43,697 nt of DNA from Glaciihabitans sp. (GCA_017882805.1 JADGOT010000059.1:1-43697), one strand, 5' to 3'. Counted from the stretch's first letter, positions 1-8,854 are shown. Notes: generated by a model from the letters alone, not told the origin. Program-made: numbers and translations.

Positions 1-146
1 ACAAGCACGAGTGTGACCTGCTCATCCACGGCCGGGTCTGGGTCGCGATCACCGACCGCAACACGAGCGTCGAAGGCTACACAATGCAGACGGCGTCGTA
101 CACGCTGTACGACCTTGAGCCCTGGATCTTCACGGGCGGCTTCTAG
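1..146 (+). CDS. secreted-protein paralog, 3' end only
   Basis: This is the last 47 codons of a gene that begins before the window; the reading frame starts at base 3 and stops with TAG at 144-146. The peptide closely matches the C-terminus of the secreted protein at 1601-2176: both contain HGRVW, a short I-T-[DE]-R stretch and VEGYTMQ, and both end in a [PT]WI segment. It is therefore a paralog from a tandem duplication. The N-terminus is not visible, so a signal peptide can only be inferred from the paralog. I do not recognise the family and assign no function. A small hairpin at 189-205 lies 43 bases after the stop and could end its transcript. Confidence 0.75.
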   Translation, partial: KHECDLLIHGRVWVAITDRNTSVEGYTMQTASYTLYDLEPWIFTGGF

Positions 147-463
147 GAGCGCATCAACAAAAGTATGGCCGCACCCAACCGGATACGACCGTGGCGCCAC
201 CACGGCCATCCCAGTGACCGGCTGATCCGCAACTCAGTGAGGTCTCCGAAAAACTCAGGCCCCACGGGTCGCCAACCCCGTGTGCACTTCGGTGGCGCGT
301 AAGGCCTGAGTTTTGAGACTGAGACGGGACCAGTTATTGGCATCCTCTTCGACCAAGAAATCTTGAGCCGGAGGTTAGCTCGGCGGCGCGGCTTGCCGTA
401 TCCGTATGACAGTCACTTCGCGATGTTCCGCACGGCAGAATTGACCTAACAGAGGGAGCGGGC
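147..463. other. intergenic region with inverted repeats, no gene
   Basis: I see no credible coding sequence in these 317 bases; short open frames here have poor starts and no recognisable product. The region holds a 6-bp-stem hairpin at 189-205 (CCGTGG/CCACGG) and a large palindromic element at 250-314, described separately. Just before the next gene, at about 448-460, is a purine-rich GGGAG-type ribosome-binding sequence. Confidence 0.6.
250..314. repeat. 65-nt long-armed palindrome (element A)
   Basis: The arms AAAACTCAGGCC (250-261) and GGCCTGAGTTTT (303-314) are perfect 12-bp reverse complements separated by 41 nt. The interior folds too: CGCCA (270-274) pairs with TGGCG (293-297), and CCG (278-280) with CGG (290-292). 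An alternative inner pairing is CACGGG (263-268) with CCCGTG (277-282). On the plus strand the right arm ends in TTTT, so it could work as a factor-independent terminator. The unusually long loop and nested stem look more like a dispersed repeat or cruciform-forming element. Element B at 43493-43554 has the same architecture with a different sequence. Confidence 0.7.
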
Positions 464-1495
464 ATGAGCGGCGAATTGGTTTTGGTTACGGGCGGTTCGG
501 GCTTTGTCGGCTCGCACTGCATCCTGCAGTTATTGGCTGCGGGTTACCGCGTTCGCACGACGGTGAGATCGCTCACTCGCGAGCCGGATGTGCGCGCGAT
601 GCTGAAGGTCGGGGGAGCGGAGCCGGGCAACAAACTCGAATTCTTTGCTGCCGATCTAATGTCGGACGACGGCTGGGCAGCAGCCGTCTCGAGTGTTGAC
701 TTCGTCTTGCACGTTGCGTCGCCGTTTCCCTCGACGCAACCGAAGAACGAGGATGACCTGATCCTTCCGGCGCGCGAGGGTGCGATGCGCGTGCTACGCG
801 CCTCGCGCGACGCCAAGGTCAAGCGAGTAGTACTGACGTCGTCGTTTGCCGCTATTGGCTACAGCGCGCCGCCAGCCGGCCGTCCGTTCGATGAAACCGA
901 CTGGACCAACCCGAACGACAACGTCACCCCGTACGTGAAGTCGAAGGCGATTGCCGAGCGCGCGGCATGGGATTTCATCGAGGCCGAGGGCGGCGGGCTC
1001 GAACTCGCAGTTATCAACCCGGTCGGAATTCTCGGACCGGCGCTGAGCAAAGACGTGTCGACCTCGATTGATCTCGCCGTTCGACTAATGAACGGTGACA
1101 TGCCCGGAATCCCGCAGATCGCGTTCGGCATTGTCGATGTGCGCGACGTGGCGAGCATCCATCTGCTCGCGATGACCAGTCCGAAGGCCAAGGGCGAGCG
1201 ATTCCTCGCGATTGCCGGCAAGGCGATGTTCATCGCCGAGGTTGCTGAGGTGCTCCGCAATCGAATGGGCGACGCCGCCCAGAAGGTACCGACCCGGATT
1301 CTGCCGAACTGGCTCGTACGTGCCTTCGCTCTGGTCACTCCGCCGTTGCGCGAACTCGTGCCGCAACTCGGCAAGGTCAAAGAGGCCAGCAACGAGAAGG
1401 CCAAGACTGTTCTCGGCTGGAAGCCTCGTTCGAACGAGGAGGCCATCCTTGCTACCGCACAGAGCCTGATCGACCTGCACCTCCTGAAGCCCTAG
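464..1495 (+). CDS. NAD(P)-dependent epimerase/aldehyde reductase (extended SDR)
   Basis: The 343-residue protein has the Rossmann dinucleotide motif VTGGSGFVGS at residues 8-17 and the catalytic Y-x-x-x-K as YVKSK in the first half, with the active-site Ser in VVLTSSFA. The fold and the overall pattern match extended SDRs of the dihydroflavonol-4-reductase-like group, which reduce aldehydes or ketones with NADPH in the cytosol. The length is normal for the group. The ATG at 464 follows a GGGAG-type ribosome-binding sequence. It stands alone between two paralogous secreted-protein genes, which says little about its substrate. The substrate cannot be read from the sequence. Confidence 0.85.
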   Translation: MSGELVLVTGGSGFVGSHCILQLLAAGYRVRTTVRSLTREPDVRAMLKVGGAEPGNKLEFFAADLMSDDGWAAAVSSVDFVLHVASPFPSTQPKNEDDLILPAREGAMRVLRASRDAKVKRVVLTSSFAAIGYSAPPAGRPFDETDWTNPNDNVTPYVKSKAIAERAAWDFIEAEGGGLELAVINPVGILGPALSKDVSTSIDLAVRLMNGDMPGIPQIAFGIVDVRDVASIHLLAMTSPKAKGERFLAIAGKAMFIAEVAEVLRNRMGDAAQKVPTRILPNWLVRAFALVTPPLRELVPQLGKVKEASNEKAKTVLGWKPRSNEEAILATAQSLIDLHLLKP

Positions 1496-1600
1496 TCGGC
1501 CTGGCGGGACGACATTATCGCTTCCCGTCAACCTCGCGAGGCGGGGTGTGCGTCGTGGTTGTAAGCGGCCAGGTTGGCCACATACAACCAAAGGAATCTC

Positions 1601-2176
1601 ATGAATATCCGTCGCGCTCTCGCTGCGACCGCCGCGGCCGTGGCCGTTTTCGGTGCATTGTCGGTCGGCCTGTCCGCACCGGCGTCAGCGGAACCAGAGC
1701 TCATAATCCCGACCTGCGCTCACATGTTCGATCACTATCCCAGCCAGTGGAACGACTTCGCCGCAGAAAACGGGCAACCCGCCGTCGCGTATCGACCGGT
1801 GCCGCGTCTCTACGGATCGGATAACCCCACTCTGAAGAGGTTCCTCCGAGCGTGGGATGCCACCACGTGCAGCTGGCATCTGGCCAAGGCGGGAACATCG
1901 CGCAACTTCACGATCTCTGAAGTGCACATGAACTCGTACAGTGATCGGATCCTGCGCGCCTACTTCCGCTCTCATGGAGTCGCCGGTGTCGACGAGGACG
2001 TGACCTTGAGCGGTATCGTCTACCGTCCGACCCCGTATGAACTCGATGTGCTCATGCACGGCCGTGTATGGATTTCAATCACCGAACGCGGCACGCAGGT
2101 CGAGGGCTACACAATGCAGGCAGCAACGGCAACTATCGACGATCTCGATACCTGGATTCTGAGCGGATCGGAGTAG
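1601..2176 (+). CDS. secreted protein of unknown function
   Basis: I chose the ATG at 1601 because AAAGGA sits at 1589-1594 and because translation then begins with a typical signal peptide: MNIRR, a hydrophobic core, and a cleavage site after APASA at residue 30. An upstream in-frame ATG at 1574 would add nine residues with no ribosome-binding site. The mature protein is about 161 residues with two cysteines (C39 and C90) that could form a disulfide. It ends in a domain shared with the truncated gene at the left edge. The family is not recognised. A 12-bp-stem hairpin follows the stop and separates it from the convergent glnA. Confidence 0.8.
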   Translation: MNIRRALAATAAAVAVFGALSVGLSAPASAEPELIIPTCAHMFDHYPSQWNDFAAENGQPAVAYRPVPRLYGSDNPTLKRFLRAWDATTCSWHLAKAGTSRNFTISEVHMNSYSDRILRAYFRSHGVAGVDEDVTLSGIVYRPTPYELDVLMHGRVWISITERGTQVEGYTMQAATATIDDLDTWILSGSE

Positions 2177-2203
2177 GTCACCCTCAATCAAATCCCGTGC
2201 AAA

Positions 2204-2240
2204 CTGAAGGGCCGCACCCGTAACGGACGCGGCCCTTCAG
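2204..2240. terminator. convergent hairpin terminator
   Basis: The arms CTGAAGGGCCGC (2204-2215) and GCGGCCCTTCAG (2229-2240) are perfect 12-bp complements with a 13-nt loop. The hairpin lies between the ends of the secreted-protein gene (plus) and glnA (minus). On the minus strand it is followed by TTTGC, a weak U-run; there is none on the plus strand. It most likely ends both transcripts, glnA in particular. Confidence 0.75.
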
Positions 2241-2252
2241 TGGTGCGACGAA

Positions 2253-3677
2253 CTACACCGAGAAGTACAGCTCGTACTCGAACGGGTGCGGACGCTGCGA
2301 CGACGGGATGATCTCCTTCTCGCGCTTGTACGCGATCCAGGTCTCGATCAGGTCCGGGGTGAACACGCCACCCGCGGTCAGGAAGTCGTTGTCGTTTTCC
2401 AGAGCGATCAGAACTTCGGCGAGGCTGCCGGGAACCTGCGGAATGTTCTTGGCCTCCTCTGGCGGAAGCTCGTAGAGGTCCTTGTCAACGGGCTCGTGCG
2501 GCTCGATCTTGTTCTTGATACCGTCGAGTCCCGCCATCAACTGCGCGGCGAATGCGAGGTACGGGTTGCCGGAGGCGTCAGGCGCGCGGAACTCGATGCG
2601 CTTGGCCTTCGGGTTGGTGCCCGTGATCGGGATACGGATGGACGCCGAGCGGTTGCCCGCCGAGTAGACCAGGTTGACCGGCGCCTCGAAGCCGGGCACG
2701 AGGCGACGGTACGAGTTCAGGGTCGGGTTGGTGAACGCGAGCACAGCCGGGGCGTGCTTCAGGAGACCACCGATGTACCAGCGCGCGATGTCCGACAGCC
2801 CGCCGTACCCGCTCTCGTCGTAGAAGAGCGGCTCGGAGCCGTTCCACAGCGACTGATGGGTGTGCATGCCTGAACCGTTGTCGCCGAAGAGCGGCTTCGG
2901 CATGAACGTTGCCGCCTTGCCCCACTCGAGCGCGGTGTTCTTGACGATGTACTTGAACTTGAGCAGGTCATCCGCCGCGTTCACCATGGTGTTGAAGCGG
3001 TAGTTGATTTCGGCCTGGCCGCCGGTGCCGACCTCGTGGTGGGCTCGCTCGAGGATCAGGCCGGCGTCGATCAGCTTGAGGCTGATGTCGTCGCGTAGAT
3101 CGGCCTGCTTGTCGATGGGGCTCACTGGGAAGTAGCCACCCTTGTACGGCGTCTTGTTGGCAAGGTTGCCGCCCTCTTCGATTCGGCCGGAGTTCCAGGC
3201 ACCCTCGTCGGAGTCGACAGTGTAGAAGCTGGTGTTCTGCTTCACCTCGTAGCGCACGTCGTCGAAGATGTAGAACTCAGCCTCGGGCGCGAAGAAGGCA
3301 GTGTCGGCGATGCCCGTCGAAGCCAGGTACTTTTCTGCCTTCTTGGCAACCTGGCGCGGGTCGCGGTGGTAGATCTCACCGTTACGCGGGTTGTAGATGT
3401 CGAAGAGCATGATGAGCGTCTTCTCAACGCGGAACGGGTCGACGTAGGCGGTCGTCACATCCGGGATCAGCTGCATGTCTGACTCGTGAATGTTCGCGAA
3501 TCCGCGAATGGACGAGCCGTCGAAGAGTTGTCCTACCGAGAAGAACTCCTCGTCAACCGTCGACGCGGGAATGTTGAAGTGCTGCTGCACACCGGGGAGG
3601 TCCGTGAAGCGGATGTCAAGGAACTTGATGTCTTCGTCCTTGAGAAACTTCAAAACCTCGGAGGAATCTTTGAACAT
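2253..3677 (-). CDS. glnA: glutamine synthetase type I (GSI)
   Basis: GlnA makes glutamine from glutamate, ammonia and ATP in the cytosol and is the main ammonium-assimilating enzyme. The 474-residue protein starts [11 protein letters not shown], the usual GSI N-terminus, so I set the start at 3677; a longer frame adds 13 residues that do not fit the family. Family segments visible include [11 protein letters not shown] and the NRSASIRIP stretch. Tyr402 in DLYELPPEE is the site adenylylated by GlnE in GSI-beta enzymes, so post-translational control is expected. Transcription is probably controlled through the GlnR-type double box at 3748-3785. The minus-strand sequence TAGCCT (3737-3732) just downstream of the box is a plausible -10. 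Confidence 0.96.
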   Translation of the reverse strand: MFKDSSEVLKFLKDEDIKFLDIRFTDLPGVQQHFNIPASTVDEEFFSVGQLFDGSSIRGFANIHESDMQLIPDVTTAYVDPFRVEKTLIMLFDIYNPRNGEIYHRDPRQVAKKAEKYLASTGIADTAFFAPEAEFYIFDDVRYEVKQNTSFYTVDSDEGAWNSGRIEEGGNLANKTPYKGGYFPVSPIDKQADLRDDISLKLIDAGLILERAHHEVGTGGQAEINYRFNTMVNAADDLLKFKYIVKNTALEWGKAATFMPKPLFGDNGSGMHTHQSLWNGSEPLFYDESGYGGLSDIARWYIGGLLKHAPAVLAFTNPTLNSYRRLVPGFEAPVNLVYSAGNRSASIRIPITGTNPKAKRIEFRAPDASGNPYLAFAAQLMAGLDGIKNKIEPHEPVDKDLYELPPEEAKNIPQVPGSLAEVLIALENDNDFLTAGGVFTPDLIETWIAYKREKEIIPSSQRPHPFEYELYFSV

Positions 3678-3720
3678 TGGGGCGACTCCAAATGAGCTGA
3701 TACGGGCAGACTGCAATCGC

Positions 3721-3736
3721 AGCCTCAGTAGAGGCT
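3721..3736. other. small hairpin in the glnA 5' region
   Basis: AGCCTC (3721-3726) and GAGGCT (3731-3736) form a 6-bp stem with a 4-nt loop. It overlaps the putative glnA -10 TAGCCT and transcription start, so it may lie at the very 5' end of the mRNA or be a small operator. Its function is unknown. Confidence 0.4.
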
Positions 3737-3747
3737 ACGGGGAGGGA

Positions 3748-3785
3748 GTTTCGCCATGGTGACGCCATTGTTTCGGCAATGTTAC
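3748..3785 (-). promoter_or_regulatory. double GlnR-type box upstream of glnA
   Basis: Read on the minus strand the sequence is GTAAC-N6-GAAAC-N6-GTCAC-N6-GAAAC, a perfect a-b-a-b match to the gTnAC-n6-GaAAC sites described for the actinobacterial nitrogen regulator GlnR. It ends 10 bases upstream of a TAGCCT -10 candidate, and glnA starts 70 bases downstream. This is the arrangement expected for nitrogen-responsive activation of glnA. The regulator gene itself is not in the window. Confidence 0.85.
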
Positions 3786-3801
3786 GAAGAGGGCGCACCA
3801 G

Positions 3802-3813
3802 TAGAATTTTTGG
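3802..3813 (+). promoter_or_regulatory. -10 element for a leaderless RDD gene
   Basis: TAGAAT (3802-3807) is followed by exactly six bases and then the GTG start at 3814, with no ribosome-binding sequence. With normal -10 to start-site spacing the transcript would begin at or next to the GTG. The same spacing recurs before at least seven other genes in this window. Confidence 0.55.
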
Positions 3814-4224
3814 GTGTCAGCAACTTCTGAGGTGTCAGCCGATTGGCCGGGGAAGCGCCTTGGTTTACCGGAGGCCGGACCGCGTTCGATTGGCCGGTTT
3901 GGGCGGAGGCTAGGCGCTCTCTGTCTTGACTGGGGGATGAGCTATGGGTTCGCCTTCCTGATTCTTGGCCCGAATCCGAACGAGTTCGCAATTCTGGGCA
4001 TCTTCGGTCTCTTGCAGGTTGTGGTGATGTTGATCACGAACGGGAGTATCGGCCATTTGCTGTTCGGCCTGCGGGTTGTGCCGCTGGTGCCCGGCTATCT
4101 TGGCGCCTGGCGTCCGCTCGTGCGAACGATTCTTGTGATGCTGTTCATCCCGGCCGTGATTTACGATCGGGACCAGCGCGGTCTGCACGACCGCTGGGCA
4201 GGAACGATCCTCGTCCGGCGATAG
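3814..4224 (+). CDS. RDD family membrane protein
   Basis: This 136-residue protein has the RDD-family layout: a first helix entered by RFGRRLGALCLDW, further hydrophobic helices around residues 45-75 and 95-115, and the characteristic C-terminus GLHDRWAGTILV. RDD proteins are small polytopic membrane proteins whose role is mostly unknown. Association next to glnA is common in actinobacteria. The gene is divergent from glnA and shares its control region; it starts with GTG directly behind a TAGAAT -10. It runs convergently into the type III glutamine synthetase gene, with 10 bases between the stops. Confidence 0.85.
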   Translation: MSATSEVSADWPGKRLGLPEAGPRSIGRFGRRLGALCLDWGMSYGFAFLILGPNPNEFAILGIFGLLQVVVMLITNGSIGHLLFGLRVVPLVPGYLGAWRPLVRTILVMLFIPAVIYDRDQRGLHDRWAGTILVRR

Positions 4225-4234
4225 CGCCGGCCTG

Positions 4235-6412
4235 CTACAGCATGAAGAGCATCTCCTGGTAGGTCGGGAGCGGCCACAGGTCGTCGGCGACGATCTCCTC
4301 GAGGGCATCCGCTGCCGCCCGTACCGCCGACATGGCAGGCAGCAGGGCATCGCGTGCGTGCTCACCCTCGGCGAGTGCGTCGTGGTCAGTATCGACTGCC
4401 AGGGCGTCCTTCAGCGTCGCCAGCGCCGATCGGAGGTCTGCGAGCGGCGCACTGACGGCCTCGAGCGACGCGGTGTCTGCCGCGACTCCCGCCGCCTTCA
4501 ACGCAGCAACGTTTGTCGCTAGCTCAGTCTGGTACCGAACCGCGGCGGGCAGGATGACGGTCGAACCGATTTCGAGCGACAGTCGAGCCTCGACTCCGAC
4601 GGTCAGCACGTACTGCTCGAGGCCGATCTCGTAGCGCGAGTGCATCTCGCGCTTGTTGAAAACGCCGTACTTCTCGAAGAGCGCGAGGGCGGGCTCGGTG
4701 ATGAGCTCTGGCAGGGCGTCGAGCGTGGTCTTGAGATTCTTCAGCCCGCGCTTCTCCGCCTCGATCGGCCAGGCGGCGGAGTATCCGTCGCCGTTGAACA
4801 CCACAGCGCCGTGCTCGGTGATGATCTTCGTGAGGAGGGTTTGCACCGCCTCGTCGAAGTCGGTGCCGGCGGCGACCGCGGCTTCGAGTTCGCCTGCGCA
4901 GTAGTCGAGCGAGTCGGCCATGATCGTGTTGATCGTGACCATTGGTGCGGCGACGGTCTGCAACGAGCCCGGTGCCCGGAACTCGAACCGATTGCCAGTG
5001 AATGCAAAGGGGCTCGTGCGGTTGCGGTCGCCGGGGTCAGTCGGCAGCACGGGAAGCGTGTCCACGCCGATGTGCATCGTGCCCTTGCCCTTCGACGAGG
5101 TCAGCGAGCCCTTGGCAATTTGGTCGAAGATGTCAGCGAGCTGGTCCCCGAGGAAGATTGAAATGATCGCGGGCGGCGCCTCGTTGGCGCCAAGCCGGTG
5201 ATCGTTCGACGCTGAGGCGACGGATGCCCGAAGCAGACCACCGAACAGGTGGACCGCACGGATGGTCGCCGCACAAAATACGAGGAACTGGGCGTTGTCG
5301 TGCGGGTTGTCGCCCGGCACGAACAAGCTGCCGAGCTCATTGTTACCGAGCGAGAAGTTAACGTGTTTGCCGGAGCCATTGACACCTTGAAACGGCTTCT
5401 CATGGAAGAGCACCTCCATGCCGTGCTTCTTCGCGATGGACTTGAAGGTCGTCATGAGTAGCTGCTGGTGGTCGGAAGCGATGTTGCTGCGCTCGAACAT
5501 GGGTGCAATTTCGAACTGGCCCGGCGCGACCTCGTTGTGACGAGTCTTGGCGGGAATGCCCAGTTTGAACAACTCCCGCTCAGTGTCCATCATGAAGCCG
5601 AGTACCCGCTCGGGGATGGCTCCGAAGTAGTGGTCGTCGAACTCCTGGCCCTTGGGCGGCTTGGCGCCGAACAGCGTGCGGCCGGCATTGAGCAAGTCGG
5701 GTCGTGCAAGGAAGAAGTGACGATCGACCAGGAAATACTCCTGCTCCGGACCACAGAACGAGACGACGTGATTGAGATTTTCGTGACCGAACAACGCCAG
5801 GATTCGCTCTGCCTGAACGCCCATGGCCTGCTGCGAGCGAAGGAGCGGCGTCTTGTGATCGAGCGCTTCACCCGTCATCGACACGAAGACGGTAGGGATA
5901 CAGAGCGTGTTTCCGTTTGGATTTTCAAGCACGTAGGCAGGGCTCGTTACGTCCCAGCCCGTGTACCCACGCGCCTCGAATGTGTTTCGCAGACCGCCGT
6001 TGGGGAAGCTGGATGCGTCGGGCTCGCCCTGCACGAGGGTCTTTCCGGCGAACTCGGCCAGTGCCGTGCCGTCCGATTCCGGTTCGAGGAAGCTGTCGTG
6101 CTTCTCGGCGGTGAGACCGGTCAGCGGGTAGAAGACGTGTGCATAGTGCGTCGCGCCTTTCTCGAGCGCCCAGTCCTTCATGGCTGACGCCACAGCGTCG
6201 GCCACCAGCGGGTCGAGGGTCTCGCCGCGTTCGATGGTTGCAATAACGGACTTGTACACCGATTTCGGCAAACGCTTCTGCATCACCGTCTTGTTGAAGA
6301 CGTTCTCGCCGAAGATCTCGCCAGGAGTCTCGGTTTCTGAGAAGGAGACGGCGGGAGGGACATACGCTTCAACGTCCCTTATCGCCTGAAGTCGGACCGT
6401 ATTTCCACTCAT
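4235..6412 (-). CDS. glutamine synthetase type III (GSIII)
   Basis: At 725 residues this is the large GSIII form of glutamine synthetase. Recognisable segments are the N-terminal [33 protein letters not shown] in the middle and [15 protein letters not shown] further on. It should make glutamine from glutamate, ammonia and ATP in the cytosol as a large oligomer. The start at 6412 has AAGGGG in front and gives the normal length; the longer open frame to 6655 adds 81 arginine-rich residues that run over the end of the next gene. A GlnR-like site lies at 6495-6510, and TAGGGT (6473-6468, minus strand) is a -10 candidate. GSIII lacks the GlnE adenylylation motif, so its control would differ from that of glnA. 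Confidence 0.93.
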   Translation of the reverse strand: MSGNTVRLQAIRDVEAYVPPAVSFSETETPGEIFGENVFNKTVMQKRLPKSVYKSVIATIERGETLDPLVADAVASAMKDWALEKGATHYAHVFYPLTGLTAEKHDSFLEPESDGTALAEFAGKTLVQGEPDASSFPNGGLRNTFEARGYTGWDVTSPAYVLENPNGNTLCIPTVFVSMTGEALDHKTPLLRSQQAMGVQAERILALFGHENLNHVVSFCGPEQEYFLVDRHFFLARPDLLNAGRTLFGAKPPKGQEFDDHYFGAIPERVLGFMMDTERELFKLGIPAKTRHNEVAPGQFEIAPMFERSNIASDHQQLLMTTFKSIAKKHGMEVLFHEKPFQGVNGSGKHVNFSLGNNELGSLFVPGDNPHDNAQFLVFCAATIRAVHLFGGLLRASVASASNDHRLGANEAPPAIISIFLGDQLADIFDQIAKGSLTSSKGKGTMHIGVDTLPVLPTDPGDRNRTSPFAFTGNRFEFRAPGSLQTVAAPMVTINTIMADSLDYCAGELEAAVAAGTDFDEAVQTLLTKIITEHGAVVFNGDGYSAAWPIEAEKRGLKNLKTTLDALPELITEPALALFEKYGVFNKREMHSRYEIGLEQYVLTVGVEARLSLEIGSTVILPAAVRYQTELATNVAALKAAGVAADTASLEAVSAPLADLRSALATLKDALAVDTDHDALAEGEHARDALLPAMSAVRAAADALEEIVADDLWPLPTYQEMLFML

Positions 6413-6494
6413 TTTTGCCCCTTCTACGCGGAGCTCACGCCCGCGGATGTCTGCTTCGGATGCGATCACCCTATGAAGCCCATAAACCGGGGAT

Positions 6495-6510
6495 GTTACG
6501 TCGCCGTGAC
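6495..6510 (-). promoter_or_regulatory. GlnR-like site upstream of GSIII
   Basis: On the minus strand the sequence is GTCAC-N6-GTAAC, two half-sites with the 6-nt spacing of GlnR boxes; the second differs by one base from the preferred GAAAC. It lies 83 bases upstream of the GSIII start and just upstream of the TAGGGT -10 candidate at 6473-6468. It is a weaker match than the glnA box. Confidence 0.5.
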
Positions 6511-6521
6511 AGTTGCAATAT

Positions 6522-7142
6522 CTAACCCGAAGGTCTGTTCCAGACCACGGAGTAGCGCCAGTACAGCCGACGTCGGAACGCGGCACCGGGCAGGATCTCG
6601 GCGACCGCCTCGCGTACCTCGCTCCAGCTATCCTGCGGGTCACGTTTCGGCGCACCGTGTTCGTGCCAGCCGCGTCCTGCGCGGGCGAGTCGCACAGGCA
6701 GGATGCTCAGGCCGCTAAGGATCCAGTCGAGTGGTGTGACGTTATTGGCCAGCCCGACAATCACGAGCGTGCCGCCGGGCGCGGTCAGGTCACGCAGTCG
6801 TGTGAGTCCGGCCCGCAGGTCGACGTGATGGATGGTCGCGCTGCACGCGACGAAGTCGAATGGCTCACCCGATACCCGCGTCGTGAGAAAGTCGCCCGCC
6901 TCGAACCTCAGCCTCGTGCGGTCAGGGTAGGTTCTGGCCGCGCCATCGACCTGTTCTCGATGAAGGTCGAGCCCCACAACCAGGGGGATGGCGGCGGAGA
7001 GTCTGGCTGCGAGCATCCCGTCGCCTGTCCCAACATCGAGCGCCGAACGACGGGGTCGAGAACTCGCCACTTTCTCAATGAACGAGAAATAAGCAATGTT
7101 GTGATTCCACGGTTCGACGAGCTCACCGTGTGCACCGGTCAT
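6522..7142 (-). CDS. class I SAM-dependent methyltransferase
   Basis: The 206-residue protein carries methyltransferase motif I as ALDVGTGDG (residues 34-42), an acidic residue binding the SAM ribose in GLDLHREQ, and [10 protein letters not shown], the post-II motif of the UbiE/COQ5-like group. Many relatives methylate small molecules or lipids; the substrate here is unknown. I place the start at the ATG at 7142, which leaves 7 bases after the stop of the DUF4191 gene and implies translational coupling. A longer frame to 7187 overlaps that gene. Residues 5-11, around GELVEP, are encoded by a copy of a hairpin repeat (7108-7130). Confidence 0.82.
   Translation of the reverse strand: MTGAHGELVEPWNHNIAYFSFIEKVASSRPRRSALDVGTGDGMLAARLSAAIPLVVGLDLHREQVDGAARTYPDRTRLRFEAGDFLTTRVSGEPFDFVACSATIHHVDLRAGLTRLRDLTAPGGTLVIVGLANNVTPLDWILSGLSILPVRLARAGRGWHEHGAPKRDPQDSWSEVREAVAEILPGAAFRRRLYWRYSVVWNRPSG
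7108..7130 (-). repeat. small hairpin repeat inside the methyltransferase gene
   Basis: On the minus strand CACGG, then the core TGAGCTCGTCGAA, then CCGTG form a 5-bp stem enclosing a 13-nt core. The same 13-nt core occurs at 10391-10403 with a different stem sequence. It resembles the dispersed elements that put ELVEG-type peptides into bacterial proteins. Here it encodes part of the methyltransferase N-terminus. Confidence 0.5.
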
Positions 7143-7149
7143 CAGAGCA

Positions 7150-7860
7150 TTAGCGCGAACGCTGCGCCCGCACCCTGTTCGGGTCAATGCCCTTGGGGAT
7201 GCCGACCGGTGGCTTGCTCAGGGATGCCAGGCGGTTGCTCACCGCGAGCACCTCGGCTTTGCGCAGCGCGGGCTTGATTCGTTGCAGTCTCGCGGGCAGT
7301 TTGTAGAGGGGAGTCGAGTCGGCGTCGGGGCCGACGTAGACGTACGTCACCGGGACGTTCGGAAGCACACGCGCAACCGTGCGACGCTCATCGTCCAGCA
7401 TCCGCTGGGTGCGCGATTTCGGCCCCTCACCGATCAGGGCGATGCCGCCGCGACCGATCGCGCGGTACACGGCGTCCTGAGTGCGCGGGCTCACGTTGAT
7501 TGGCATTTCGCTCGTCTGCCATCCGCGGCGAACAGAATTCTTGAGCACGGCACCCACGGCACCGGCCTGGCCCTCGATCTGCGAGTACGCGGCGCGCTCG
7601 GCGCGGCGCCCGAGGATGATGAGTACCAACAGGAGACCAGCGAGCAAGCCGATGATCGGATACGAAATTCTGGTCAGAAGACTGGATCCGGGAAGCAGAA
7701 ACCCCAGCGCAAAGCCCACGAGAATAGGCGGGACGAAACCCAACAGCAGGTACGGCACAGCACGGTTGTCGTACTTGCGGGTCATCTGGAAGACGTCCCA
7801 CATCTGCTTGACGCGGTTCGGCTGTTTTACCTTTTTTGCGGGCTGTTCGATTCGTGCCAT
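7150..7860 (-). CDS. DUF4191 membrane protein
   Basis: The 236-residue protein belongs to DUF4191, an actinobacterial family of unknown function that typically sits beside lipA and glnA. It has a basic N-terminus, MARIEQPAKKVKQPNR, two membrane helices around residues 36-55 and 62-83, and a long cytoplasmic C-terminal domain containing GGIALIGEGP and TYVYVGPDADSTPL. The gene follows lipA by only 4 bases and is probably in the lipB-lipA operon. TATCTT at 7872-7867 (minus strand) sits six bases in front of the ATG and might give an extra leaderless start, but AGG next to it could equally be a weak ribosome-binding site. Confidence 0.88.
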   Translation of the reverse strand: MARIEQPAKKVKQPNRVKQMWDVFQMTRKYDNRAVPYLLLGFVPPILVGFALGFLLPGSSLLTRISYPIIGLLAGLLLVLIILGRRAERAAYSQIEGQAGAVGAVLKNSVRRGWQTSEMPINVSPRTQDAVYRAIGRGGIALIGEGPKSRTQRMLDDERRTVARVLPNVPVTYVYVGPDADSTPLYKLPARLQRIKPALRKAEVLAVSNRLASLSKPPVGIPKGIDPNRVRAQRSR

Positions 7861-7864
7861 TTAC

Positions 7865-8854
7865 CTAAGATACCGCCTGCGCGAACCCCAGACTGGCGTC
7901 GGCGAGACCGGACATTTCGATTGGGATCTCGCGTCCCTTGGCGACCATCGACTGCGCCCACAGGCGACCGGCGCGGTAGCTCGAGCGCACCAGCGGTCCC
8001 GCGAGGACGCCGAGGAAGCCGATCTCTTCGGCTTCCTCCTTGATCTCGATGAACTCCTCGGGTCGAACCCACCGGTCCACCGGGAGGTGGCGCGGCGTTG
8101 GCCGCAGGTATTGGGTCACCGTGATGATGTCCGTGCCGGCGTCGTGCAGGTCTTGTAGCGCCTGGCTGATCTCCGCGCGCTCCTCGCCCATCCCCAGGAT
8201 CAGGTTGGACTTGGTGATGAGGCCATAGTCGCGGGCCTGGGTGAGAACATCCAGCGACCGCTCATAACGGAAAGCCGGTCGGATGCGCTTGAAGATGCGC
8301 GGGACCGTCTCGACGTTGTGCGCGAACACCTCGGGGCGCGAGTCGAAGACGACTCGCAGCAGGTCCGGATTGCCGGAGAAGTCGGTCGCGAGGATCTCGA
8401 CGCCTGTTCCGGGGTTCTGTACGTGGATCTGACGCACCGTCTCTGCATGCAGCCACGCGCCCTCATCGGGCAGGTCGTCACGCGCGACACCCGTAACGGT
8501 CGCATAGCGCAGGTTCATCGCGGTGACCGACTCGGCAACCCGGCGAGGCTCATCGGTGTCGTAGTCGGCGGGCTTGCCAGTATCGATCTGGCAGAAGTCG
8601 CAGCGACGCGTGCACTGTGATCCACCGATCAGGAACGTCGCCTCGCGGTCCTCCCAGCACTCATAAATGTTGGGACAGCCGGCCTCCTGGCAGACCGTGT
8701 GCAGCCCTTCGCCCTTTACCAGCGCCTGGAGCTGCTGGTACTCGGGTCCCATGCGGGCAGTGGTTTTGATCCATGCTGGCTTGCGCTCGATGGGCGTTTC
8801 GGCATTTCGAACTTCCAGACGAAGCAGCTTTCGGCCGTCGGTCGGGTGGGTCAT
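7865..8854 (-). CDS. lipA: lipoyl synthase
   Basis: LipA is a radical-SAM enzyme that inserts two sulfurs into protein-bound octanoyl groups to make lipoate. The 329-residue protein has both cluster motifs: the auxiliary cluster cysteines C55, C60 and C66 ([12 protein letters not shown]) and the radical-SAM triad C81, C85 and C88 (CTRRCDFC). The C-terminal RSSY serine that caps the auxiliary cluster is present in [11 protein letters not shown]. It overlaps lipB by 4 bases (8851-8854) and so is translated with it. Its targets include the E2 protein encoded at 11879-13408. Everything expected for an active enzyme is there. Confidence 0.97.
   Translation of the reverse strand: MTHPTDGRKLLRLEVRNAETPIERKPAWIKTTARMGPEYQQLQALVKGEGLHTVCQEAGCPNIYECWEDREATFLIGGSQCTRRCDFCQIDTGKPADYDTDEPRRVAESVTAMNLRYATVTGVARDDLPDEGAWLHAETVRQIHVQNPGTGVEILATDFSGNPDLLRVVFDSRPEVFAHNVETVPRIFKRIRPAFRYERSLDVLTQARDYGLITKSNLILGMGEERAEISQALQDLHDAGTDIITVTQYLRPTPRHLPVDRWVRPEEFIEIKEEAEEIGFLGVLAGPLVRSSYRAGRLWAQSMVAKGREIPIEMSGLADASLGFAQAVS

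Noticed and set aside
1496-1600. Terminator or regulatory RNA between the reductase and secreted-protein genes
   Set aside because: Only short GC inverted repeats such as CCTCGCGAGG are present, with no stable stem-loop and U-run.
5468-6187. 239-codon open frame opposite GSIII
   Set aside because: It is antisense to a strongly conserved enzyme, has no homology that I recognise and no start signal.
6413-6655. 81-residue N-terminal extension of GSIII
   Set aside because: It is Arg-rich, overlaps the methyltransferase 3' end and runs through the promoter; the ATG at 6412 has a ribosome-binding site and gives the normal length.
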